Positions 1 to 9,110 of a stretch of 64,000 nt of DNA are shown in pieces. The position numbers were made by a program, and so were the translations under genes. Within the stretch, counting starts at the first letter, position 1. Every line of letters starts with the position of its first letter. Location of the stretch: assembly GCF_028768465.1 (NCBI RefSeq), contig NZ_CP118225.1, forward strand, positions 4,755,001-4,819,000, given 5' to 3'. The stretch is from Rhodopirellula sp. P2. GTDB taxonomy: Bacteria > Planctomycetota > Planctomycetia > Pirellulales > Pirellulaceae. The notes beneath the pieces are model-generated. The model was not told where the DNA came from and searched no databases. It saw nothing but the letters and a program-made list of their open reading frames with translations.

Positions 1-95
1 AAGAGGGAAAATTCGATTCCGATGGCGAACTTCGCACGTTGGCGCAGAACGACAACGGTTTCGGCGTCGCCTTCTGGCAACTCGTTTGAGTCCAA
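1..95 (-). CDS. partial CDS at left edge, unknown product
   Basis: Reading the minus strand downstream of the beta-propeller gene, a TTG at 95-93 opens a frame that stays open to the window edge (31 codons). An AGGAG Shine-Dalgarno sequence lies about 7 nt upstream of this TTG, and the peptide (MDSNELPEGDAETVVVLRQR...) has the acidic start and residue mix of a genuine cytoplasmic N-terminus. It would follow the stop of the preceding gene by only 4 nt, consistent with one operon. The product cannot be named from 31 residues. The call rests only on the SD, the spacing and the open frame. Confidence 0.35.
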   Translation of the reverse strand, partial: MDSNELPEGDAETVVVLRQRAKFAIGIEFSL

Positions 96-99
96 ACCC

Positions 100-1701
100 T
101 CACTCCTGCGGAATGTGGTTCAGCGTGTAGAACGCTTTGCGGTGCAGCAGTGGTTTGCCGTTTGCATCCAGCACGCCATGCGCATCCAGTTCGTGCACAA
201 ACAGTTCCCGCAAACCGTCCACCTTCAACTGAACTCGCAATCGGTCTTCGGAGACAATCGCTTCGCGAATTTTCAGATCTCGCTTCAACACCTCGTCGCT
301 GCCGTAGCCGGACTGATACAGGTACGTGTGACTGGCCATTCCGTAGGACTGAACATCCGAGGCGGATTCGACGTTCACCGGTCGCGTGAACACCAATTCA
401 AATCCCTCCGGCTGGGCACGCATCTCTTGAATTTCAAAGGGAGTCTTGCCCGTCCACGTCAAACGCTGCAACCCATAGGACGACGTTCCTAGACTGCTCC
501 ATCCCCGATTGGTCAGCCCCACGTAGACGCTTCCATCTTCCGCTTGCGCCATTCGCAGCACCGCCGACGCAAACCCGCGACGAAAGGGAAAGCAGGCGCC
601 CTGATATTCGCCGTTGATCTTTTCCAAGAACACGCGATGAATCGATGCCTGCGTGAATTCTCCAACGAACATCTGGTTTTCAAACGGGCCAAACTTGCCA
701 CCACTTTGATCCAACAGGATATCCGTCGCGGATTGACCGGCCTTCTTGTAGGGAAACCAGACGACGGGGGGACGCATTTGCGGAAATCGCTTCAAAGCTT
801 CTGGGTAGGCCAGTCCATTGGGCACTTCCTCGACGTCCTGGATCGTGGATCCTGCCAGGTTCATGGACGCCAGCGATTCCGGATGGTGAAAGAATGCCCC
901 GGGACGCATGTGATTCAGCGAGTTCGTGGCCACCCAATTGCCTTGCTGATCGGTGTAGAACATGTCGCCGTTCGCATTGGCCCCCAACCCCGAAGGCGAT
1001 CGCATGCCAGCACACATCGGATGCAACTTCCCGTCGGGATCCAACTTCATTCCCCAGCCACGCCAGGCAGCCTGCCGGTAACCCAACGGCGCATCGGGAA
1101 CGATCTTCTGAAGTTGTTCGCCCTTCAGTCCCATCCCAATGTTCAACGTCATCCAAAGGTTGCCGTCGCCATCCAACTTGGGTCCATACGCGTACTCGTG
1201 GTAGTGGCCCGAGACGCCCCATCCCGACGCGAGCGTGTCGTACTCATCCGCGACATCGTCTCCATCGAGATCACGCAATCGAGTCATCTCGGTCCGCTGG
1301 ACAGTGATCAGGGAATCATCCTGTTGCAGCAACCCCAGCGGTTCGTGCAAGGCGTTGGCGAAACGCTGGTAGGAAACCACGCCGGATTCCTCCTTATCGC
1401 CCGTGACCTGATCCACACCATCAAGCAACCAGACCTCGCCCTTCCGAATCGCAACGGCCACGCGTGAGGGGCTAAGAACCGCGATTCCGCTGACCTCCAA
1501 TGCGATCCCGTCGTCGGAAGGCTTCCAGTTTGGGTCGCGAGAATCACTTTGCGACGCGGGGGTCGCAATCGAAACGATCCGGTAGTAGTCCTGTTCCTCC
1601 TCCGCCACCGCTGAGCCGGCTGCCTGAGCGGACATCAACAGTCCCATCACCCAGCCGGCCAGTTGCATCGCACGTGTTCGGCACATGTTTTGATTCACCA
1701 T
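100..1701 (-). CDS. secreted six-bladed beta-propeller protein (sorbosone-dehydrogenase-like / PVC cytochrome partner)
   Basis: A 533-aa protein with an N-terminal signal peptide (hydrophobic stretch at about residues 13-33, ending VAEEEQD). The body has the NHL/sorbosone-dehydrogenase-like propeller signature common in Planctomycetes: ISGIAVLSPSRVAVA..GEVWLLDG near residue 72, DLDGDDVADEYDTL near 147, then YGPKLDGDGNLWMTL and FVGEFTQASIHRVFLE. The same propeller module forms the C-terminal half of the 1109-aa protein at 24980-28309. Its start overlaps the stop of the upstream multihaem cytochrome gene by 7 nt, so the two are probably co-translated and may exchange electrons in the periplasm. 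No CXXCH motif occurs in this protein. The substrate is unknown; oxidation of a sugar or sugar acid is an inference from family and context. Confidence 0.8.
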   Translation of the reverse strand: MVNQNMCRTRAMQLAGWVMGLLMSAQAAGSAVAEEEQDYYRIVSIATPASQSDSRDPNWKPSDDGIALEVSGIAVLSPSRVAVAIRKGEVWLLDGVDQVTGDKEESGVVSYQRFANALHEPLGLLQQDDSLITVQRTEMTRLRDLDGDDVADEYDTLASGWGVSGHYHEYAYGPKLDGDGNLWMTLNIGMGLKGEQLQKIVPDAPLGYRQAAWRGWGMKLDPDGKLHPMCAGMRSPSGLGANANGDMFYTDQQGNWVATNSLNHMRPGAFFHHPESLASMNLAGSTIQDVEEVPNGLAYPEALKRFPQMRPPVVWFPYKKAGQSATDILLDQSGGKFGPFENQMFVGEFTQASIHRVFLEKINGEYQGACFPFRRGFASAVLRMAQAEDGSVYVGLTNRGWSSLGTSSYGLQRLTWTGKTPFEIQEMRAQPEGFELVFTRPVNVESASDVQSYGMASHTYLYQSGYGSDEVLKRDLKIREAIVSEDRLRVQLKVDGLRELFVHELDAHGVLDANGKPLLHRKAFYTLNHIPQE

Positions 1702-4154
1702 TGGTAGACAAACTCCAACGTCTGATTCGGGTTTAAATCAAGCCAAACCTGTTCGCTTGAAGCCACACTTGTCACGCCCTGCGAATCAAACCGGCTTTTC
1801 GACGACCGCACCTTCCGTCCGGATGCTCCCTTCAACGTGTGCGTATCGAGGACTTGGATCGACGAGTCCTTTAGAACCTGAAATTGAATCCGGTCGCTCG
1901 GTTGGACTTCGCCATCTTCCAAGCGAATCGTTCGCCGCAAGGCACCCTCGATCGTCGCTTCACAGCGATCCAGGATGATTGCACCGCCCAAGCGATAACG
2001 AAACGTTGGCACGCGTTTCGAATCGAGTCGGTAGCCCAGGAACTGGAGCGTTGCATTCCCCGAACCAGCGTGTTCCACCGCGGGTTGCAATCGAAACTCC
2101 ACGTCGGACGAGATCGCAATCGAGTCCATCCCCAGCGGATCGATCGGCGGCGAGAAGCGTTCGAACCATGTGCTTCGCGCATCCACAAAGTCTTCCTTCC
2201 ACGCGAGCGCCAGTCGCGGTGTTTCTGCGTCGAAAGCAAAGTGGACGCCCTCCGGGAACCCGACGGCGATCGCGTGCGTGCCCACGCCTTGCATGAACGT
2301 CCTCAACATCAAGGGCGTTTCCACCGGTTTCAATTCGTAGTTTGCCGCCAAGGCCTCTGCAATCTTCGGTGGAACGCCAACTTGATCCGAATGTTTGAGG
2401 TAGGACCACAACGCAGCAATCTGTTTCTCGGCGTCTCCACCAAAAACATTCGGCGATTGACTCGTTCCATCCGGAAAGAACGATGGCATGCGGGTCCCGC
2501 GTTTCCGCGAACCTGGATCCAACACGAACTCCCGGAACCAACTCGGGCGAATTCGATTCGTCACCCCTCCCAGATCAATGCCAACCACTCCCGCAAGGGC
2601 TTGGCCATCAAACACGTGGCACTGGATGCAGCCGACTTGTGTCAGACGCATTCCCGTCTCGGCCAACGGCACGTGATCAGCAAACACGTCAGCATCCGAA
2701 AGTGGTGATCCCTGATCGGCTGCTTCCAACGCTCTGACCAAGGGCTCCACTTCTGGCTGGGGGAATTTTGGCATGCGGATGGTCATGTGCGGACGCAGTC
2801 GCGTCGCAGGATGCCCCTCCAACACCTTTCGCATCCACGCGGAGGTGAGCTTCGCTCCCACGCCTGTTAACCCCGGTGGCAGTCGGCCTTCATCGCCCAG
2901 GTCCGCCAACGCTGTCGATTCAAAATGGGCCTTGCGATATCGGCCCACGCCACCGATTTCTTCTCGCTCATGGCAGGCATAACAGTTCAGTTCAAGGAAC
3001 CGCTGCTGAATCAACTGGTGTGGGTCATTGGCCGATTCATCGTTCGCAAACGACTCGTCCTGGATCCCACTGGCAAACGTGGTCTTCTGGAACTCATCCA
3101 AGTGAAACTGGACACGTGATTCGCGTTCGGACTTCCAACAAGCTTTCGCCGAATCGAATGAAAGCTGATCCCAATCGGTCGCGAATTTGTCGTCGACAGC
3201 CGATCCCACGTCATGGCAATTCGCACATTCAAGCTGCACAAACAACTGCTTCCCGCGAGCGACCCACTGCTGGTCGGACTCACCAGCGGCAACGAATTCA
3301 GACTGCGTCGAACCCTCCGCCGTGCCTTCCTTCTCAAACAGATATTCCGCGATGTCGGCGGCTTCGTTCGGCGTCAGCTTCAGACTTGGCATCCGCCCCG
3401 ATGGACGAACGTGTTCAGGGTTGTGCAAGAAGTGCGTCAGCGATTGACGGCTGTACTTCTTCGCCAGTTTCCCGTGCGGGACGGAGGGCACCTTCCGAGC
3501 AGCCGCTGCCAATCCCATGTCCTCCAGTTCTTCCGGATCCAGTTCGTCCAACAAGCGATCGACCGCCGACATGGGAGCGGAGTTCACCTCCTGCTTGGGA
3601 TCCGAATCATGGCAAGCGACGCATCCCACTTGGTGATACAGCTCCATTCCACGAGCAGCATCGCCCTTGTTCCAGAATTCATCCTCCAGCGGATTGGCTC
3701 CTCCCGCTTTCAACACCGGAAATGGTTCTTGCAACGATCCGATGAAGGCAGCCAACGCGTTGATCGCTTCTGCCCTCTCCGGTTCCTCCAAACCCGCCAA
3801 CACATCGGGCATCGTGGTGCCAGGTTTGGTTTGATGAGGCGAGTGCAAGAACTCCTTCACCCAGGACATGCTCAGCCGCGAACCGGCAGCACTCAATTTG
3901 GGTCCACGTTTGGGATCCAGCTCGTTGCGATCCGAGCGGTGGCAAGCGGTGCAGCTCAGCTCCGTGACAAGCAATCGTGAGGCTGCGATGGGATCGATCT
4001 CATCAAACCGAGCCAATCGTTCCACTCCGATCACAAACGGATGAATGTCGGTTGGACCTGGATCCTCCGCGTGGGAAATCGCGGCGCAGCACAAACTCAA
4101 CAACAGAACGCCGCAAGGTCCTCTTCGTCCGGCAAAATGCTTCATTTGTCTCAT
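1695..4154 (-). CDS. secreted multihaem cytochrome c protein (five CXXCH)
   Basis: About 819 aa starting at ATG 4154 (another ATG at 4145; a longer frame upstream lacks a signal peptide at its very start). A signal peptide is visible (GVLLLSLCCAAISHAED). Five haem-binding CXXCH sites occur in order: CTACH, CVACH, CANCH, CYACH and CIQCH, the first about 67 residues in and the last past the middle. Each is followed by the helix and Met/Pro-rich stretch typical of cytochrome c domains (for example PGTTMPDVLAGL, RMPSLKLTP, TIRMPKFPQP, GTRMPSFFPDG). The C-terminal 230 residues have no haem motif and look like a beta-sandwich. It lies between a sulfatase gene (41 bp upstream) and the propeller gene (overlapping), so the three are read as one operon. 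Its role is probably periplasmic electron transfer for the propeller dehydrogenase. Confidence 0.85.
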   Translation of the reverse strand: MRQMKHFAGRRGPCGVLLLSLCCAAISHAEDPGPTDIHPFVIGVERLARFDEIDPIAASRLLVTELSCTACHRSDRNELDPKRGPKLSAAGSRLSMSWVKEFLHSPHQTKPGTTMPDVLAGLEEPERAEAINALAAFIGSLQEPFPVLKAGGANPLEDEFWNKGDAARGMELYHQVGCVACHDSDPKQEVNSAPMSAVDRLLDELDPEELEDMGLAAAARKVPSVPHGKLAKKYSRQSLTHFLHNPEHVRPSGRMPSLKLTPNEAADIAEYLFEKEGTAEGSTQSEFVAAGESDQQWVARGKQLFVQLECANCHDVGSAVDDKFATDWDQLSFDSAKACWKSERESRVQFHLDEFQKTTFASGIQDESFANDESANDPHQLIQQRFLELNCYACHEREEIGGVGRYRKAHFESTALADLGDEGRLPPGLTGVGAKLTSAWMRKVLEGHPATRLRPHMTIRMPKFPQPEVEPLVRALEAADQGSPLSDADVFADHVPLAETGMRLTQVGCIQCHVFDGQALAGVVGIDLGGVTNRIRPSWFREFVLDPGSRKRGTRMPSFFPDGTSQSPNVFGGDAEKQIAALWSYLKHSDQVGVPPKIAEALAANYELKPVETPLMLRTFMQGVGTHAIAVGFPEGVHFAFDAETPRLALAWKEDFVDARSTWFERFSPPIDPLGMDSIAISSDVEFRLQPAVEHAGSGNATLQFLGYRLDSKRVPTFRYRLGGAIILDRCEATIEGALRRTIRLEDGEVQPSDRIQFQVLKDSSIQVLDTHTLKGASGRKVRSSKSRFDSQGVTSVASSEQVWLDLNPNQTLEFVYQW

Positions 4155-4194
4155 GCTGCAAAACTCGACACGTGCTTCAAACACCGTGACCAAA

Positions 4195-5643
4195 TCAGTC
4201 CACTCCCAATTCGATCGCCCACCACTTCAAATACTCCTGATCGGAAACATCAGGGTCGAGGCCACGGCGTTTCATGGTGCGTTCGTACCACGTCTGTTTT
4301 TCAGCCATCAACGCTTCCATGTCGACGGTCAAACTCTCGTCCACTCCGCCTTGATCACCCGTTCGCTGGATCCAATCATCCACCGCGCCGCGGAGTTGTT
4401 TCAAGGTTTCGTCATGGTCAGGTGAAGCCGCCAAATTGTTCATCTCAAACGGATCAGCTTTCAAGTCGTACAGTTCTTCCTCCGGGCGAGTCTCCGCCAT
4501 CATCAGCGAATCCCAACGTCCCTCGGCGTGCAGAACCTTCATCAACGTCTCAACCGGATAGGACAGTTTCTTGTAGCTGCTCAACTGCAGGTAAGGCTTC
4601 TCAGGATGAAAGTTTCGGATGTACTTGAATCGCTCCGTCCTGACGCTGCGAATTCGATCGGGGGCGTCCCCGCAACGGTCACGAGCGGCAAAGAGCTGAG
4701 CATGCCCCTGCCAGTCTTGATCCAACAAGCTTTTCCCGGGCAGCTCGGGCACATCGATCCCTGCGGCTTCCAAGGTTGTTGGCACGAGATCCAACAAACT
4801 CGCCATGCCGTTCTCCACCGTGGCATTTGCGAGTTTGGCGGGCCAACGAACAATCAACGGGGTGTGCAAACCACCGTCGTACAACCATTGTTTGCCGCGG
4901 ACATGAGGCCGACCGTGGTCGCCAAAGAAGATCACCAATGTGTTCTCACTCACCCCTTCGGAATCCAAGCGATCAAGCACCTGGCCGACCTTCTGATCCA
5001 TCGCCTCGATTGTGGCCAAGTAGTTGGACCAATCGGCTCGCGTGATCGGATGCTCAGGGTAGTAAGGCGGAATGGGAGCGTTCGGACGCTCGCGATCACT
5101 CTTCACAAACTGGCGATGCGGTTCGTGAATGTGAACCTGCGCGAAAAACGGCTGCCCAGGCTCTCGCTCGGACCAATCGTAGGCGTCGAAATGTGTCTTT
5201 TTATCGTACGGATAGTTGACGCCGTACTTGCTGGCTTTTTGATTGCCGGCTTCCCCGTTGCCATGCGAGATGAAGTACCCCGCGTCTCTCATCCAATCGA
5301 TCACCGTTGGAACCGAAAGCTCCTTTTGGTCTCGCGTCATGTGGTGATAGCACCCGATCGATGTCTGGTACCGGCCCGTTTGAAATGCCGATCGAGACGA
5401 GGAACACACAGGCGCGGTGCTGAACGCCTTGGCGAACCGGCGTCCTTGTGCAGCCAAGCGGTCCAAGTGGGGCGTCTCCACCTCGGGATAGCCGTAACAG
5501 GCCAACTCCGGGCCCAAGTCATCAGCGATGATCCACACCACATTGGGCTGGCTATCGTGGGGCTGATCGTCAGCGAAACTGTGAGAGTGGGCTTGCACGA
5601 CAGCGCACACGAAGGCTGCGATCAAAATCAGATGCGTTCGCAT
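4195..5643 (-). CDS. secreted sulfatase (S1 family, alkaline-phosphatase fold)
   Basis: About 482 aa from ATG 5643, chosen because a clean signal peptide follows at once (MRTHLILIAAFVCAVVQAHS); the frame extends 17 codons further upstream without one. Sulfatase metal-site motif NVVWIIADDLGPELACYG occurs near residue 33, and the formylglycine signature region is APVCSSSRSAFQTGRYQTS near residue 77. The signature reads C-S-S-S-R, so the usual Pro/Ala after the variable residue is Ser. FFGDHGRPHVRGKQWLYDGGLHTPL supplies the second metal-binding Asp-His and substrate Lys region. The C-terminal part has the DPFEMNNLA and EELYDLKADP motif typical of this family. It hydrolyses a sulfate ester or N-sulfate, probably on a sulfated algal polysaccharide, in the periplasm or outside the cell. 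It heads the sulfatase-cytochrome-propeller cluster. Confidence 0.92.
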   Translation of the reverse strand: MRTHLILIAAFVCAVVQAHSHSFADDQPHDSQPNVVWIIADDLGPELACYGYPEVETPHLDRLAAQGRRFAKAFSTAPVCSSSRSAFQTGRYQTSIGCYHHMTRDQKELSVPTVIDWMRDAGYFISHGNGEAGNQKASKYGVNYPYDKKTHFDAYDWSEREPGQPFFAQVHIHEPHRQFVKSDRERPNAPIPPYYPEHPITRADWSNYLATIEAMDQKVGQVLDRLDSEGVSENTLVIFFGDHGRPHVRGKQWLYDGGLHTPLIVRWPAKLANATVENGMASLLDLVPTTLEAAGIDVPELPGKSLLDQDWQGHAQLFAARDRCGDAPDRIRSVRTERFKYIRNFHPEKPYLQLSSYKKLSYPVETLMKVLHAEGRWDSLMMAETRPEEELYDLKADPFEMNNLAASPDHDETLKQLRGAVDDWIQRTGDQGGVDESLTVDMEALMAEKQTWYERTMKRRGLDPDVSDQEYLKWWAIELGVD

Positions 5644-5796
5644 AGACGTTTGCGAGGTGGGATGGAAAGGCAGGCATGGCCACGAACAAAACATCGCTTG
5701 TTCCGCTGGCCACAGGAATCAGGCAAGGAGCGACAGTCTAACACAGACGACTGAAGATGGTGCACGGGGCACCCTTCTTGTTCGGTTTCAAACAGG

Positions 5797-6247
5797 TACG
5801 CAGGAATGAATGGGGTCTAAATGAGTGAGCCGTTTGGACGTTAGTCTGGAATGTCAAAAGGTTGGTATTGACACGGAAAATGCGACGTTGATTTTCATTC
5901 TGTCCTACGCCCCAACGGGGCAGCTCTAAGATAGCCCCAGGCATCGCCTGGGGTTTCGTTACGGAGATTCCGACACCAGCCCCAACGGGGCGGCCCTAAG
6001 AAAGACTCCCCAAAACCCGCTAGGACCGCCCCCGTTGGGGCTTTGTAATCTTGGTCCCGCCACAACCCAGGGCGTTGCCCTGGGCTGGCATAGGGCTGCC
6101 CCGTTGGGGCGAAGTCGAGGAACGAAACCTGCGCAGTCCGAAGCGGTGTCAATACCAACCTTTTGACAGTCCACCGTTAGCCCCGGTTGTGCGTGGGAAC
6201 CGTGGCGAACGCCGAATGGCTCACCTACCTGATGACACCTGCCGACC
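5797..6247. repeat. palindromic repeat (family A), split by an inserted element
   Basis: The left half (5797-5844: CAGGTACGCAGG ... GTGAGCCGTTTGGACGTTAG) and right half (6175-6247: CGTTAGCCCCGG ... GGCTCACCTACCTGATGACACC...GACCTGCTTA) together make the same roughly 120-bp imperfect palindrome found intact at 11331-11457, 14605-14727 and 14781-14906. Here the palindrome is opened at its GTTAG core by a 330-bp insertion. It is non-coding; small ORFs across it are accidental. Confidence 0.75.
5845..6174. mobile_element. MITE-like element, 330 bp, with 28-bp terminal inverted repeats
   Basis: The ends are inverted repeats at 5847-5874 and 6146-6173 that match at 27 of 28 positions (core TGTCAAAAGGTTGGTATTGA). 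Both sides are flanked by CGTTAG (5839-5844 and 6175-6180), which looks like a target-site duplication. The inside has no credible gene: it is built of short hairpins such as CCCCAACGGGG / CCCCGTTGGGG and CCCAGGCATCGCCTGGG. It therefore looks like a non-autonomous element that inserted into a family A palindrome. A diverged copy of the inside and right end is visible at about 11515-11690. Confidence 0.7.
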
Positions 6248-6250
6248 TGC

Positions 6251-6664
6251 TTATCCTCCCGCCAGCACCGTGCAGGTGGAGGAAGCGGTCGCAACCAGCT
6301 TTCCCTTTTCGTTGGTGATTTGGCATTCCACAAACCCAATTCGCAAGCCTCGCTGAATGACCGTCGCCTTGGCCGACAAACGCCCTTCTCGAATGGGGCG
6401 GATGAAGCTGACCTTCATCTCGATCGTCGAAAAGTCCTCGCTGGACAGCAACGTCCGACCGAACGCGATTCCCATCGCCGCGTCTGCGAGAGCAGAAACC
6501 AAACCGCCGTGCACTCGTCCCATCGGATTGTGATGCTGGGGGCCACACTGGATGTCCACGGTGGCATTGCCCGCGTCCGGATCTCCATCAGCGCACTCGC
6601 TGGGATGAACTTGAAAGCCAACCAATCGTGAAATGGGGGCATCCGAAAACCGCTCGCTCATCAA
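6251..6664 (-). CDS. PaaI-family hotdog-fold thioesterase
   Basis: 137 aa, the normal length for a single-hotdog PaaI/YbgC-like acyl-CoA thioesterase. The signature HNPMGRVHGGLVSALADAAMGIA (residues about 45-67) contains the oxyanion-hole HGG and the catalytic Asp of the central helix. SFIRPIREGRLSAKATVIQRG follows as the usual second half of the fold. The protein is cytoplasmic, without a signal peptide. The expected reaction is hydrolysis of an acyl- or aryl-CoA thioester; the substrate cannot be told. ATG codons at 6664 and 6661 are both possible starts. The next gene upstream on this strand ends 79 bp away, so the two may be co-transcribed. Confidence 0.88.
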   Translation of the reverse strand: MMSERFSDAPISRLVGFQVHPSECADGDPDAGNATVDIQCGPQHHNPMGRVHGGLVSALADAAMGIAFGRTLLSSEDFSTIEMKVSFIRPIREGRLSAKATVIQRGLRIGFVECQITNEKGKLVATASSTCTVLAGG

Positions 6665-6743
6665 CCCAAGCCCCCGAAAACAGAATCAGCCCGAAAATTG
6701 TAACGTGGAAACAAAACGAGGCCCCAATGGTGGAATGTCATGG

Positions 6744-8594
6744 TCATTGATACCTCCACGTCAACATTCCAATCGAAACCACACCGACAAGCAGACTCAG
6801 CGGCAGCCCAAATTGAATGTAGTCTCGCAATCGATACCCACCGACACCGTACACCATCGTGTTCGTCTGATAACCAAACGGGGTCAGGAAACTGGCCGAG
6901 GCCGCAATCATCACCGCCACCACCATTGGCATCGGGTCCGTCCCCAACTGGGTTCCGGCCGTCCAGGCGATCGGCAGCATCAACATTGCCGCAGCGTTGT
7001 TGGTGATCAACTCGGTGCAGATCACGGTGGCGACGTAAATCGCGATCAACGTGCCCAACGGACTTCCCTGAGCAATGCTCAACAACCCGCCAGCAATTTG
7101 CCCTGCCGCCCCGCTTTGTTCCATCGCCCGGCCAATTCCGATCGCCGAACCAATCACGATCAACACCGACCAATCGATGCTGCGTCGGGCTTCCGAGGTC
7201 GTGCAACAACGGGTCAGCACCATCGCACAAGCAGCCATCATCGCCGCGCTCAAAATCGACAACCAATTCAATGCCGCCACGATCACCATCACCAACATGA
7301 TCCCCAACGCCAGCGGTGCCCGTTCGTGACGGCGAATTTCACCTCGATCGACGCTGCTGACAAGATAGAAATCGCTGCCGCCACGCTGTCGATGCATGAA
7401 CGACTTGGAGGCTTCCAATAGCAACACATCGCCTGGTTCAATTCGAACGTCGCCCAGCTTGCCTTCCAAACGCCGTCCACCGCGGGCAACCGCGACCACC
7501 GCAGCGTTGAAGTTGGATCGAAAGCGTCCCTCGCGAATGGTTTTGCCAATCAAGCTGCACCGAGGACTGACGACAGCTTCGACCAGCGTTCGTCGCCATG
7601 CGGGAATCTCCAATTTCCGGGCTTGGTCACCGGGAGTCACCAAACCACGGATCTTTCGCAGATCGACCACGCTGTCCACGTCGCCCACCAAGATCAGGAT
7701 GTCTTCGCCATACAGCCGTTGATCTGGTTTGGCGGGCTCGATGCGACCGTCAGCTCGTTGAACCTCAGCCACGTACAAACCGGGCAGAGCCCGCAAACCA
7801 GCCTCCTGCAGCGTCTTGCCCACCAACGGCCCCGTCAATTCGACCTGCATTTCGACGGTGTACTTCTGTGGGTCGTCCCCGACACTGACGGCTGGCTTGC
7901 GCTCGGGCAACAACCACTTGGACGCCCCGATGATGTAGATCAATCCCAGGATGGTCGCCGGAATCCCGGCGATCGCCGGTGTGAAGAAGCTGAGTTCCGA
8001 CAACTGCATCTCCGCGCCGGCTGCAGCGGCGCCCGCCACGTATTTGTTGTACTCGTCGCGAACCAGCAGATTCGTGCTGGTTCCCATCAACGTGCACATT
8101 CCCCCCAGAATTGCGGCGTAGGAAAGCGGCAGCAACAATCGACTGGGGCTGATCGACAATCGTTTTCCCAGATCGCCCACCACTGGCAACATCGCCGCGA
8201 CCACTGGGGTGTTGTTCAAAAATCCGCTCAAGAGCGCCACCGGCAGCAACATTCGGATCTGTGTGTCGCGAAGATTCTTGGCCTTGGACAGCAACCACCC
8301 CGTGGCCAGCTCCGTTCCGCCGGTGAGTTCCAATCCAGCGACCACCGAAAACAACAGAGCGATCGTGATCAGGCCTTTGTTGCCAAATCCCGCAACCGCC
8401 TGAGTCGGATCAGGCAACAGGGGCGTCCCCGTCAAATCCTGAACGACGACCAACACCGACAATGCCGTCAGCGCCAGCAAATCCGTCGCAGCGGCTCGCG
8501 TGGCCAAACCAACCAGCAGCGCAATGGCGACGCCAATGGTCAGCCACATGGGCCAAACGGTCGGCCAAACCAACGGGTCAAACAGAGATTCCAT
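6744..8594 (-). CDS. SLC13-type anion permease with two RCK_C (TrkA-C) domains
   Basis: 616 aa. Transmembrane helices occupy residues about 10-215 and 420-616. Between them are two tandem RCK_C-like soluble domains, roughly 225-305 (VELTGPLVGKTLQEAGLRALPGLYVAEVQR) and 310-400 (SLIGKTIREGRFRSNFNAAVVAVARGG). The helical parts contain the citrate/arsenite-transporter signatures FLNNTPVVAAMLPVV near 112 and ITNNAAAMLMLPIAWTAG near 540, which form the two re-entrant substrate loops. This architecture is that of bacterial SLC13/DASS-like permeases, often sulfate or dicarboxylate importers. Sulfate would fit a sulfatase-rich planctomycete, but the substrate is inference. The start ATG at 8594 is followed directly by the first helix. 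Confidence 0.85.
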   Translation of the reverse strand: MESLFDPLVWPTVWPMWLTIGVAIALLVGLATRAAATDLLALTALSVLVVVQDLTGTPLLPDPTQAVAGFGNKGLITIALLFSVVAGLELTGGTELATGWLLSKAKNLRDTQIRMLLPVALLSGFLNNTPVVAAMLPVVGDLGKRLSISPSRLLLPLSYAAILGGMCTLMGTSTNLLVRDEYNKYVAGAAAAGAEMQLSELSFFTPAIAGIPATILGLIYIIGASKWLLPERKPAVSVGDDPQKYTVEMQVELTGPLVGKTLQEAGLRALPGLYVAEVQRADGRIEPAKPDQRLYGEDILILVGDVDSVVDLRKIRGLVTPGDQARKLEIPAWRRTLVEAVVSPRCSLIGKTIREGRFRSNFNAAVVAVARGGRRLEGKLGDVRIEPGDVLLLEASKSFMHRQRGGSDFYLVSSVDRGEIRRHERAPLALGIMLVMVIVAALNWLSILSAAMMAACAMVLTRCCTTSEARRSIDWSVLIVIGSAIGIGRAMEQSGAAGQIAGGLLSIAQGSPLGTLIAIYVATVICTELITNNAAAMLMLPIAWTAGTQLGTDPMPMVVAVMIAASASFLTPFGYQTNTMVYGVGGYRLRDYIQFGLPLSLLVGVVSIGMLTWRYQ

Positions 8595-8852
8595 GCGGCA
8601 GAAAACGTGTTGAAAGTGCCGGCGAGTTTTGCGGCAGAGGGATGGAGGTCAGTTTCGATGCGGACAACGCCAGACAACTGGCTCCTACAGTAATTCAAAC
8701 CATGGATATCGTCGCCCCCGCGATCCCATTAGACTACTTCCCTGACAGTTGATTGGATGCCCGAATGGACGGCATTTGCCTGCCGAACGCCATTCTGGAA
8801 CCGATTCCGCTGGTCCCACCTTCCTCCCCCGTCTCGCCTGAAACACCCCATC

Positions 8853-9110
8853 ATGCCCAACTCGACTGATTCGTCCGCACCGCCTGACCGACACGGTCTC
8901 TCAGGCGGCGCCCTCCTCATCGCCGGTTTGGTCATCGTGCTCTTGATCCTTCACCAAGACAATTGGTTGTGGACCAACGACACGTTGCTGTTCGGATTCA
9001 TGCCCATCGGACTGGCCTGGCACGCCGGGATCTCGATCGCGGCATCCTTCACATGGTTTTTGGCGACACGCATCGCTTGGCCAATCGATGAAGAGGAGCC
9101 ACAACGATGA
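8853..9110 (+). CDS. DUF3311-like small membrane protein, symporter partner
   Basis: 85 aa from ATG 8853, chosen over upstream codons because the preceding residues are Pro/Arg-rich and look non-coding. Two membrane helices are visible (residues about 17-31, GGALLIAGLVIVLLILH, and 43-67, LLFGFMPIGLAWHAGISIAASFTWFLA), the usual DUF3311 layout. Its stop overlaps the start of the sodium:solute symporter (ATGA at 9107-9110). In this family small two-helix proteins are encoded directly before SSS transporters and are presumed accessory subunits; the exact role is unknown. Confidence 0.8.
   Translation: MPNSTDSSAPPDRHGLSGGALLIAGLVIVLLILHQDNWLWTNDTLLFGFMPIGLAWHAGISIAASFTWFLATRIAWPIDEEEPQR

Noticed and set aside
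22-492. Plus-strand frame of 156 codons opposite the propeller gene
   Set aside because: It lies wholly antisense to a well-supported gene and has Arg/Gln/His-rich composition typical of a shadow frame.
5845-6174. CRISPR-like repeat array in the CCCCAACGGGG region
   Set aside because: The repeats are short hairpins in both orientations without regular spacers, and no cas gene is in the window.
6051-6356. Plus-strand ORF of about 100 codons starting in the MITE-like element
   Set aside because: It crosses the element's inverted end and runs antisense into the thioesterase gene; no SD and no natural composition.
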